NCBI GenBank assembly: GCA_029548585.1
Contig: JAKPNC010000162.1
Span: 1 to 15,302, forward strand
Origin: a bacterium
Lineage (GTDB): Bacteria; Ratteibacteria; UBA8468; B48-G9; JAFGKM01
DNA length: 15,302 bases
Direction of reading: 5' to 3'
Shown piece by piece: positions 8,090-13,372 of this stretch (within the stretch, counting starts at the first letter, position 1; each line of letters begins with the position of its first letter). The translations under genes and the position numbers were made by a program. The notes below the pieces were generated by a model. It saw only the letters and a list, made by a program, of their open reading frames with translations. It made no database searches and was not told where the DNA came from.

Positions 8090-8229
8090 AGAAAACCTCC
8101 CTGGATATGATGTTCACGGCGGCCGTTCCCTGGTTGCGGGATTGGCGCCAAAACGGGCCGACTGCAAGCCGCGGCGCGCATCACGCGCCCCGCCTGCACG
8201 ACGCCTGCATGGAACCTGCTTTAAGGCCA
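8090..8229. other. 140-base gap between the two Gfo/Idh genes, with a GC-rich hairpin
   Basis: GC-rich spacer containing the ribosome binding site of the downstream Gfo/Idh gene (GGGAGG on the minus strand, about 8096-8101) and one clean inverted repeat: GGCGCG (8173-8178), loop CATCA, CGCGCC (8184-8189). No U-run follows the hairpin on the minus strand and no convincing -35/-10 pair is visible, so the two genes may be cotranscribed with the hairpin acting on mRNA processing. No credible coding sequence is seen. Confidence 0.5.
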
Positions 8230-9378
8230 CTAAAGCATGGCTTTCGGATCGGTCACCCTCTGGACTTTTACGGCTTCCTTCTTCTTGGAAGTCTTCTTCA
8301 GCTTTTCCATGAGCTGGTCGTAAGTCTTCCTCGGGACAGGTATCTTTACAGGCTTGTTCGTATGGGAAGAAAGTATGCAGGCATTGAAGAACTCCACGGC
8401 ATTGATGCCTTCCACTCCGGGGGCGTACAGCTTTTCTCCCTTCATGATGGCATCCCTGAAGTTTTCCATGATGCTCTTGGAAATTCCGGGGCCCGGCTCA
8501 ACGATCTCTTTCTTTACTTCCATGGAAGCGAACATCTTATTATACTTCTTTACATGCTCGTTTACAGGATGGGAATACCTGTAAAGGGTCATCTCCTTTT
8601 CCCTTATGACAAGCTTGCCCTTCTCTCCGGCAAATTCGAAATGAAGAGGACCGAAAGGTTCGCACGTGGACGTATAATAGCATCCCCATGCCCCGTTGGC
8701 GTATTCGAGGGAAGCCTGCACCTCGTCCTCAACCTCTATCTTGTGGATCTTGGCCCTCGTCCTGGCCTCTATCTTCACGGGCATCCCCCCGAGGTATACG
8801 AACATGTCTATGGTATGGGGCGCCTGGTTGCAGAGCACTCCGCCTCCTTCGCCGGCCCAGGTTGCCCTCCAGGTGCCGCTGTCGTAGTAAGACTGCGTCC
8901 TGTACCAGGGATCTATGCACAGGGTCCGGGTTATCTCTCCTATCTCCCCGCTGTCGATTATCTCCTTTGCCTTCATGGTGACACCTTCGAGCCTTCTCTG
9001 AAAATTGACTCCGAAGACCTTTCCGCTTTTCTTTGCGGCGGCTATTATCTTCTGGGCCCCGCTGCCTGTTACCGCTATGGGTTTCTCACACAGCACGTGG
9101 AGACCCTTCTTGAAAGCGTATATGCTGATCTCGGGATGAAACCAGTGGGGAGTCGCCACCACGACCGCATCGCACATCCCGCTGTCAATAAGTTTCTTGT
9201 AATCAAGGAAATACTTGACCCCGAACTTCTCGGATCTCTCCCTTGCGACCTTTTCGTCTATGTCACACACGCATGCCAACTCCACCTGCTTATTCTCGTT
9301 CTGAAAAGTTTTTGCCCTGTTACAGTGACCCCCGCCCATGCCACCAACGCCTATTACTCCTATCCTGACTTTCTTCAT
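8230..9378 (-). CDS. Gfo/Idh/MocA family NAD(P)-dependent oxidoreductase (paralogue 2)
   Basis: 382-aa member of the same family as its downstream neighbour. Rossmann motif VRIGVIGVGGMGGGH (residues 4-18), catalytic Lys in CEKPIAVT, and GGGVLCNQAPHTIDMF with the HxxD active-site element. Shared stretches with paralogue 1 include PHWFHP, AF-KGLHVL, WYRTQ-YYDS, WRATW-GEG, LGGMP, EARTR and a closing QR-TDP; by eye about half of residues match. Both copies keep the cofactor and catalytic motifs, so both look active, perhaps on different substrates. The frame is open 29 codons further upstream, but the dinucleotide motif should be near the N-terminus and AAGGAGG sits about ten bases before ATG 9378, so I start there. 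First gene of the leftward cluster, facing the divergent promoter region. Confidence 0.92.
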   Translation of the reverse strand: MKKVRIGVIGVGGMGGGHCNRAKTFQNENKQVELACVCDIDEKVARERSEKFGVKYFLDYKKLIDSGMCDAVVVATPHWFHPEISIYAFKKGLHVLCEKPIAVTGSGAQKIIAAAKKSGKVFGVNFQRRLEGVTMKAKEIIDSGEIGEITRTLCIDPWYRTQSYYDSGTWRATWAGEGGGVLCNQAPHTIDMFVYLGGMPVKIEARTRAKIHKIEVEDEVQASLEYANGAWGCYYTSTCEPFGPLHFEFAGEKGKLVIREKEMTLYRYSHPVNEHVKKYNKMFASMEVKKEIVEPGPGISKSIMENFRDAIMKGEKLYAPGVEGINAVEFFNACILSSHTNKPVKIPVPRKTYDQLMEKLKKTSKKKEAVKVQRVTDPKAML

Positions 9379-9452
9379 TATACAGCCCTCCTTGTAAGGA
9401 ATCGACTTTTTTGTTGCCGCGGAACCGGCCCGGGAAAAAATATCACGAACCC

Positions 9453-9469
9453 CCATTTCGGCCAAATGG
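9453..9469. repeat. Inverted repeat CCATTT-N5-AAATGG in the Gfo/Idh leader
   Basis: CCATTT (9453-9458) and AAATGG (9464-9469) are perfect complements around CGGCC. It lies about 75-90 bases before the start of Gfo/Idh paralogue 2, within the inferred 5' leader of its mRNA. It could be an RNA hairpin or a DNA operator; nothing in the sequence decides. Confidence 0.4.
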
Positions 9470-9484
9470 CTTCAAAACACCTTT

Positions 9485-9498
9485 CCGGCTTTTGCCGG
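9485..9498. repeat. Inverted repeat CCGGC-TTTT-GCCGG
   Basis: Perfect 5-bp GC stem with a four-base loop, sitting between the two other inverted repeats of this gap. It resembles the stems at 6921-6933 and 4319-4345. No adjacent U-run. It would be part of the leader RNA of the leftward transcript. Confidence 0.35.
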
Positions 9499-9512
9499 CC
9501 GCGGGATTCTTC

Positions 9513-9539
9513 CTGACAAGATGTCAGCAACTTTTTTTT
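9513..9539 (+). promoter_or_regulatory. Dyad CTGACA-AGA-TGTCAG plus T8 run: candidate operator or antisense-blocking terminator
   Basis: A perfect 6-bp inverted repeat (9513-9518 and 9522-9527, spacer AGA) is followed after four bases by eight T (9532-9539). Read on the plus strand this looks like a weak rho-independent terminator, although no plus-strand gene precedes it. Read as DNA, the 15-bp dyad ends about ten bases before the -35 of the rightward promoter and lies just downstream of the inferred leftward start site, a position that would suit an activator/repressor. The T-run could also act as a proximal UP element for the rightward promoter. None of these roles is proven. Confidence 0.4.
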
Positions 9540-9566
9540 GATTGGCTCTTACATTTATAATATAAT
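9538..9566 (+). promoter_or_regulatory. Sigma70-type promoter for the rightward operon (membrane protein to clpC)
   Basis: TTGATT at 9538-9543, a 17-base spacer, and a perfect TATAAT at 9561-9566; a second TATAAT overlaps at 9556-9561. Start would be near 9573, giving a very short leader of about 19 bases before ATG 9592. A run of eight T directly upstream could serve as an UP element. Box sequences and spacing are seen directly; activity is inferred. It shares bases with the opposite-strand promoter. Confidence 0.62.
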
Positions 9567-9585
9567 ATATTCAAAAAGCGGTCAA
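9557..9585 (-). promoter_or_regulatory. Sigma70-type promoter for the leftward Gfo/Idh gene
   Basis: On the minus strand TTGACC (9585-9580), a 17-base spacer, and TATTAT (9562-9557). Start would be near 9550, leaving a leader of about 170 bases that contains all three inverted repeats. Its -10 overlaps the -10 of the rightward promoter, so both cannot be occupied by polymerase at once. A weaker alternative closer to the gene is TTGGCC (9465-9460), 17 bases, TATTTT (9442-9437). Confidence 0.5.
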
Positions 9586-9591
9586 AAAAAG

Positions 9592-9864
9592 ATGGAACCA
9601 ACGAAGAACCATAGCCCGGAGGAGTTGAAAACACTGATCAGGGGCAAGTCTCCAGAAGAGATAGCCCGGACCGTAGAAAGCTATTACGAGAATAAATACC
9701 GGCGTGAAAGGCTATTCTCAGACAAAGGAATAGTTGTCGTGGTTCTTTTCATCATATCCGTGGCGTTCCTCTTTTTTATCTTCTACAAGCTCTTCCTGCT
9801 TCCGCGTATCACCCCCGGGCATAACGGCGGCAGCCATCTTGAGCAACCAGTCCGGCAGGATTGA
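9592..9864 (+). CDS. Small single-span membrane protein, function unknown
   Basis: 90-aa protein that I do not recognise. Residues 1-45 are hydrophilic and helical-looking, with SPEELKTLIRGKSPEEIARTV (two SPEE repeats at 8-11 and 20-23) followed by a basic patch KYRRER (35-40). Residues 46-70 (GIVVVV...KLFLL) form one strong transmembrane segment, and a 20-residue polar tail follows. The positive-inside rule suggests the N-terminus is cytoplasmic. The frame could extend to a TTG at 9538, but that stretch is the promoter itself, so ATG 9592 is the likely start; no good Shine-Dalgarno precedes it, consistent with a near-leaderless message. First gene of the rightward block; the wecA-like gene starts 3 bases after its stop. 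Coding is likely given intact spacing and the TM segment. Confidence 0.7.
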   Translation: MEPTKNHSPEELKTLIRGKSPEEIARTVESYYENKYRRERLFSDKGIVVVVLFIISVAFLFFIFYKLFLLPRITPGHNGGSHLEQPVRQD

Positions 9865-9867
9865 AAA

Positions 9868-10971
9868 ATGTGGTACAAGGTATACTTCCTCGTTTTTGCA
9901 TCAAGCGCGGCGCTTTCTGTCATCCTGACTTCCGTCGCCGGATGGGCAGCGAGAAAAGCAGGCATTATGGATATCCCCTCGTCGAGAAAAATCCACAGGC
10001 AGCCCATACCTCTTCTCGGCGGACTGGGCATATTCCTCTCTTTCCTGCTGACAATAGCCGCAGGCATAACCGCTGCCAGGATGGGACTCCTGCCCGGGAC
10101 GATGAGGATCTACCTTCCTGGAATAGAAGGTTCCATTAAAAAGCTCGCCGCGATAGCGCTGGGAGGCGCCATAGTGGTGGCATTCGGTCTGGTTGACGAC
10201 ATAAAGGGCATAAAACCCCTCCAGAAGCTCCTTCTCCAGGCAATAGCCTCGGTCATCCTTTTTGCCGAAGGTATAAGGATATCCTTCTTTCTTCCCACGA
10301 TCTTCCATTCTTTCGTCCTGACGGTGGCCTGGCTGATACTCATAATGAACAGTTTCAACCTGATGGACAACATGGACGGGCTCAGCGCCGGAGTCGCGTT
10401 CATAACCGGCGCGATACTCCTTGTCTTCGCCCTCCAGATGGGACACCTTTTCATAGCCACGGTGCTGTCGGTCTTTCTCGGCAGCCTTGCGGGCTTCCTC
10501 TTCCACAACCTTCCGCCCGCAAGGATATTCATGGGAGAATGCGGAAGCAGTTTCATAGGATTTTTCCTTGCGGCCAGCTCCATCCTTATGACCTTCTACA
10601 AGTACCGGGAACCCCAGAGTTTTCTTCCCCTGTTCGCTCCGCTCGTTATTTTCTCCATACTCTTCTTCGATACGGCATCGGTGATAATAATCAGGATACG
10701 CAGGAAACTCCCGGTCTTCAAGGCGGACAAGAACCACCTTTCCCACAGGCTGGTAAGCCTTGGAATGTCTCAGAAGCAGGCGGTCCTCTTCATATACATG
10801 CTGACAATCTGCACGGGTATAGGCGCCCTGTTGCTGAAAAGCCTCGATGTCAGGGGAGGACTGCTGGTACTGGCACAGGTCTTTATTATTCTCAATCTTG
10901 TGGGTATACTGGAAACTGTCGGCAGGAGCAGCGCAGGAACGGGGGAAAGAAAGGCCGGCCCGCAGAAATGA
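9868..10971 (+). CDS. WecA/TagO-type polyprenyl-phosphate N-acetylhexosamine-1-phosphate transferase (MraY family)
   Basis: Integral membrane enzyme of glycosyltransferase-4 (MraY/WecA) type. It transfers a sugar-1-phosphate, usually GlcNAc-1-P from the UDP-sugar, to undecaprenyl phosphate and so starts O-antigen, teichoic acid or other glycan synthesis. 367 aa with roughly ten or eleven hydrophobic spans. Motifs: SSRKIHRQPIPLLGG (38-52), VDDIKG with Asp110-Asp111, NSFNLMDNMDGL (161-172) with Asp167/Asp170, FMGECGSSFIG (221-231), and the cytosolic DKNHLSHRL (287-295). MraY is less likely because the HRQPIPLLGG and HLSHRL forms fit the WecA/TagO branch. Oddity: the third motif has GEC where the family has GD(x), placing Glu at the usual Mg-binding Asp. 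Starts 3 bases after the preceding stop. UppS, at the other end of the window, makes its lipid substrate. Confidence 0.9.
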   Translation: MWYKVYFLVFASSAALSVILTSVAGWAARKAGIMDIPSSRKIHRQPIPLLGGLGIFLSFLLTIAAGITAARMGLLPGTMRIYLPGIEGSIKKLAAIALGGAIVVAFGLVDDIKGIKPLQKLLLQAIASVILFAEGIRISFFLPTIFHSFVLTVAWLILIMNSFNLMDNMDGLSAGVAFITGAILLVFALQMGHLFIATVLSVFLGSLAGFLFHNLPPARIFMGECGSSFIGFFLAASSILMTFYKYREPQSFLPLFAPLVIFSILFFDTASVIIIRIRRKLPVFKADKNHLSHRLVSLGMSQKQAVLFIYMLTICTGIGALLLKSLDVRGGLLVLAQVFIILNLVGILETVGRSSAGTGERKAGPQK

Positions 10972-11045
10972 ATGGGCCCTCCCTGGAGCATGCCGAGAAT
11001 GGAAAGAGCGCCCGTAACAGCACGGGGCAAAGGAGAAACAGGTAA
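10968..11045 (+). CDS. Possible 25-codon small ORF filling the wecA-ilvE gap
   Basis: An ATG at 10968 overlaps the wecA-like stop (ATGA), and the reading frame runs 25 codons to a TAA at 11043-11045 that shares one base with the ilvE ATG (TAATG). The peptide is hydrophilic and Arg/Asn-rich with no recognisable motif; it also contains the AGGAG used by ilvE near its end. It may simply be a translated spacer that couples the two genes, or chance. Listed because the fit at both ends is exact. Confidence 0.25.
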   Translation: MNGPSLEHAENGKSARNSTGQRRNR

Positions 11046-11917
11046 TGCTTATATATCTTAACGGGAAACTCGTTCAGGAAGAGGAAGCAAAGGTATCGGT
11101 TTTCGACCACGGACTCCTTTACGGAGACGGGATCTTCGAGGGAATAAGGATTTATTCTGGCAGGATATTCAAGCTGGACGAGCATATCACGAGGCTCTTC
11201 ATGTCCGCCAGGGCGATACTTCTCGAAATGCCCCTCAACGTATACGAGATGAAGGAAGCAACGATACAGACCGTCAGGGCCAACAAACTTCAGGACGGGT
11301 ACATAAGGCTTGTCGTGACCAGGGGCGTGGGCGACCTCGGCCTCAATCCGCTTAAATGCAAGCTCCCCACCCTGATAATCATAGCCAACAAGGTGGCCCT
11401 TTACCCTGAATCCCTTTACGAACAGGGTCTCGACGTGATAACGGCATCAACGAGGAGAAACATCACCGAAGGCGTCAACCCGGCGATAAAGTCTCTGAAT
11501 TACCTCAACAACATACTGGCAAAGATAGAAGCCAACAATTCCGGTTTCCCTGAAGCCCTCATGCTGAACCATGACGGGTACGTCAGCGAATGCACGGGAG
11601 AGAACTTGTTCATCGTCAGGGGGAAAACGGTACTGACTCCTCCCGTTTCCGCCGGAGTCCTGGACGGCATAACCCGAAGCACCATAAAGGATATCTGTCC
11701 GGCCCTTAACCTCGAATTCAGGGAAACGAACCTTACCCGCTACGACGTTTTCAACTCCGACGAGGCGTTCCTTTCCGGAACAGCCGCAGAAATAGTTCCC
11801 GTCGTTTCCCTCGACAGGAGGGTTATCGGAAGCGGAAAACCCGGAGAGATAACCAGGAGCATATCGGCGGAATTCAGGAAAATTGCCCGGAGTTGCGGAG
11901 TTCCCGTATATGATTAA
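11045..11917 (+). CDS. ilvE: Class IV aminotransferase, probable branched-chain amino-acid aminotransferase
   Basis: PLP enzyme of fold type IV that moves the amino group between glutamate and branched-chain 2-oxo acids. 290 aa, close to the short IlvE form. Motifs: YLNGKLV (4-10), VFDHGLLYGDGIFEGIR (19-35), FKLDEHITRL (42-51), the PLP lysine Lys149 in NPAIKSLNYLNN, ECTGENLFIV (182-191), GVLDGITR (204-211), and SGTAAEIVPV near the C-terminus. D-alanine aminotransferase and aminodeoxychorismate lyase share this fold; the EGIR and LNYLNN forms favour IlvE, but substrate is not certain. AGGAG precedes ATG 11045. The mcsA ATG (11910) lies inside its last codons with an 8-base overlap. Its link to the stress genes downstream is positional only. 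Confidence 0.87.
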   Translation: MLIYLNGKLVQEEEAKVSVFDHGLLYGDGIFEGIRIYSGRIFKLDEHITRLFMSARAILLEMPLNVYEMKEATIQTVRANKLQDGYIRLVVTRGVGDLGLNPLKCKLPTLIIIANKVALYPESLYEQGLDVITASTRRNITEGVNPAIKSLNYLNNILAKIEANNSGFPEALMLNHDGYVSECTGENLFIVRGKTVLTPPVSAGVLDGITRSTIKDICPALNLEFRETNLTRYDVFNSDEAFLSGTAAEIVPVVSLDRRVIGSGKPGEITRSISAEFRKIARSCGVPVYD

Positions 11918-12302
11918 ACAACCCTGCTGCCTCTGCGGAAAAGAATCGGAGGTTTCGGTCGTCGTGGTAAGAAACGGCAGGAAAAGCCTCAGCCGCTTCT
12001 GCAGGGAATGCACAGGATCGGATGATTTTCCCGGGAAGGTTGAACGTATCTCAGGACGGGGAAGCAGGAGGAGGACGCCTGAATACTGCCCGGCATGCGG
12101 TTATCCTTACAGGGACTTCAGGGAATACAGGTTCCTTGGCTGCCCGGAATGCTACAGCCATTTCGGGAAGGAAGTGGACAGGTATCTTAAGAGGATACAC
12201 TCCTCCCTTTTCTATAAAGGCAAGACCCCTTCCCGGACGGATCCGGACAATTTAAAAAAGGGGAAAGGGCTTTCCCTTTCAAGGAAGCCGGTTGAAAAAT
12301 GA
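11910..12302 (+). CDS. mcsA: McsA-like zinc-finger activator of protein arginine kinase, short form lacking UVR domain
   Basis: 130-aa protein with four CxxC pairs: C6/C9, C31/C34, C60/C63 and C78/C81. The layout CPACGYPYRDFREYRFLGCPECY and the following HSSLFYKGKTPSR match McsA, the zinc-binding adaptor that activates McsB. (Block given in pieces: CPACGYPY at 60-67, FREYRFLGCPECY at 70-82.) Bacillus McsA is about 185 aa and ends in a UVR helical hairpin; here the protein stops after a Lys/Ser-rich tail, so that domain is absent. I start at ATG 11910, inside the end of ilvE (8-base overlap), since the first CxxC should be near the N-terminus; the frame is open 9 codons further up. The stop overlaps mcsB by ATGA. 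A slippery A-AAA-AAG and a hairpin lie near its end. Confidence 0.85.
   Translation: MIKQPCCLCGKESEVSVVVVRNGRKSLSRFCRECTGSDDFPGKVERISGRGSRRRTPEYCPACGYPYRDFREYRFLGCPECYSHFGKEVDRYLKRIHSSLFYKGKTPSRTDPDNLKKGKGLSLSRKPVEK
12254..12279 (+). promoter_or_regulatory. A-AAA-AAG heptamer directly followed by a hairpin at the mcsA 3' end
   Basis: In the mcsA frame the codons TTA AAA AAG present the heptamer A_AAA_AAG (12254-12260), the dnaX-type -1 slippery sequence. Immediately after it GGGAAAG (12261-12267) and CTTTCCC (12270-12276) form a hairpin that AA/TT pairs can lengthen, ending about 20 bases before the mcsB ATG. On the minus strand the same hairpin is followed by six T and resembles an antisense terminator. 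A -1 shift would reach TGA at 12293-12295 after 11 further codons and would not fuse McsA to McsB, so the hairpin may rather affect mcsB translation. Confidence 0.3.
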
Positions 12303-13372
12303 AGAGAGCCGCAAAAAATGATGCCTGCTGCTGGGAGGCCATCGAAAGAAACACCTCCTGGGTACTGGAAAGAGCCGCATCCGCAACGGTGGTAAGCTCC
12401 AGGATAAGGATTGCCAGGAACCTCAGCGGCTTTCCTTTTCCGCACAACATGACATTCCGGCAGGCGGTCGAGGCGGAAAATGAAGTATGGCGGGCATTTC
12501 TCGGCTTCAGGAGTTCCGGCAGGGAGATATACATGCTCGAGATGAACGCCCTTTCGGAAATGGAAAAGGGGTTCCTGTGCGAGAGACACATGGTCAGCCG
12601 GGAGTTCACCCGAAGCAGCATGCCGTGCAGCGTCGCCATATTCCCGGGAGAAAAGATCTCTGTCATGGTAAACGAGGAAGACCACCTGAGGATACAGTCA
12701 TTCCGTCCCGGGGAAAGGCTTGAAGAAGCCCTTCTCGATGCGGACCGGCTCGACGACCACCTCAGCGGCCAGCTCTCCTATGCCTTCTCCGGGAGGCTGG
12801 GATTTCTTACCTCATGCCCGACCAACATAGGCACCGGGCTCAGGGCATCGGTAATACTCCACGTTCCAGGGCTTGACGTTTCGGGCAGGGGGAAAGAAGT
12901 CATGAAGGAAGCCGGCAAGCAGGGAGTCCTGGTCAGGGGATTTTACGGCGAAGGAAGCAGGAGCATGGGATCTTTTTACCAGGTTTCAACAAGGGAAACA
13001 ACGGGAAAGGATGAAAAAGAAATTATTGAAAATCTCCAGGTTGTGGTAAACTTAACGGTAAGAGAGGAAAGTAAAGCCCTATTACTTCTAAGTAATAGCA
13101 AGGAGAAAATGGAGATGGAACGCAGCCTTAAAAGAAGGCTCCGGAGTTCCACTCTTTCTTCTTACGCTTTTTTTTCTCTTTTTTCCAGACTTGTGCTGGC
13201 CCGCAAACTTGGAATAGCCGGCTTTGACACGGAAAAAATCGGCCGTTTCCTTCATTACGCCCTGCCTAACCACATGCAGCTTAAAGCAGGCAGAAAGATG
13301 TCCCCCGAAGAAAGGGATGAAGAAAGGGGCAGGATGGTGAGGGAACGGTTAAGGAGATGCATAGATGTTTGA
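12299..13372 (+). CDS. mcsB: Protein arginine kinase McsB
   Basis: ATP:guanido phosphotransferase-family enzyme that phosphorylates arginine side chains on proteins, marking them for ClpC-ClpP. 357 aa, near the Bacillus length. Visible: VVSSRIRIARNLSGFPFP (31-48, nucleotide-binding arginines), NEEDHLRIQ (125-133, catalytic acidic residue), LTSCPTNIGTGLRAS (170-184, active-site Cys173), RGFYGEGS (213-220), and a C-terminal RDEERGR (339-345) in the position of the RDxxRA allosteric phosphoarginine site. The block after GEGS reads STRETTGKDE, where the family usually has SNQxTLGxSE, so that loop is divergent. Overlaps mcsA by 4 bases (ATGA) and clpC by 8 bases, so the three are translationally linked. 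Creatine/arginine kinases of animals share the fold, but context and motifs make McsB secure. Confidence 0.94.
   Translation: MKRAAKNDACCWEAIERNTSWVLERAASATVVSSRIRIARNLSGFPFPHNMTFRQAVEAENEVWRAFLGFRSSGREIYMLEMNALSEMEKGFLCERHMVSREFTRSSMPCSVAIFPGEKISVMVNEEDHLRIQSFRPGERLEEALLDADRLDDHLSGQLSYAFSGRLGFLTSCPTNIGTGLRASVILHVPGLDVSGRGKEVMKEAGKQGVLVRGFYGEGSRSMGSFYQVSTRETTGKDEKEIIENLQVVVNLTVREESKALLLLSNSKEKMEMERSLKRRLRSSTLSSYAFFSLFSRLVLARKLGIAGFDTEKIGRFLHYALPNHMQLKAGRKMSPEERDEERGRMVRERLRRCIDV
13079..13098. repeat. Perfect 9-bp inverted repeat inside mcsB
   Basis: CTATTACTT (13079-13087) and AAGTAATAG (13090-13098) are exact complements separated by two bases, in a locally AT-rich patch of the otherwise GC-rich mcsB. 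It looks like an operator-type dyad or an mRNA hairpin in the coding region; one such repeat in 15 kb could also arise by chance. Confidence 0.3.

Larger units (their letters stand above)
9379..9591. other. Divergent intergenic region between the leftward and rightward gene blocks
   Basis: 213 bases without a credible gene, the only place in the window where transcription can start in both directions. From left to right: the Shine-Dalgarno sequence of the leftward Gfo/Idh gene, three inverted repeats (9453-9469, 9485-9498, 9513-9527), a run of eight T (9532-9539), then an AT-rich island (about 9541-9577) containing overlapping promoter elements for both strands. The AT-rich island contrasts sharply with the GC-rich surroundings. 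Confidence 0.75.

Noticed and set aside
7115..8110. 331-codon plus-strand frame opposite Gfo/Idh paralogue 1
   Set aside because: Same kind of shadow as above; His/Tyr/Gly/Pro-rich composition without any domain, and the reverse strand is a clear gene.
8107..9516. 469-codon open frame on the plus strand opposite Gfo/Idh paralogue 2
   Set aside because: The opposite strand encodes a complete family member with all motifs and a good ribosome binding site. The plus-strand product has no recognisable motif and spans two intergenic regions; it is a codon-usage shadow.
9538..9591. N-terminal extension of the small membrane protein from a TTG codon
   Set aside because: The stretch coincides with the -35/-10 promoter island and would encode a Tyr/Ile-rich peptide; ATG 9592 is downstream of the inferred transcription start.
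9901..10746. 281-codon minus-strand frame opposite the WecA-like gene
   Set aside because: Highly charged, motif-free translation that mirrors the membrane-protein codons of the real gene.
12254..12302. Programmed -1 frameshift fusing McsA to McsB
   Set aside because: The -1 frame meets a TGA at 12293-12295, before the mcsB ATG at 12299, so no fusion can result.
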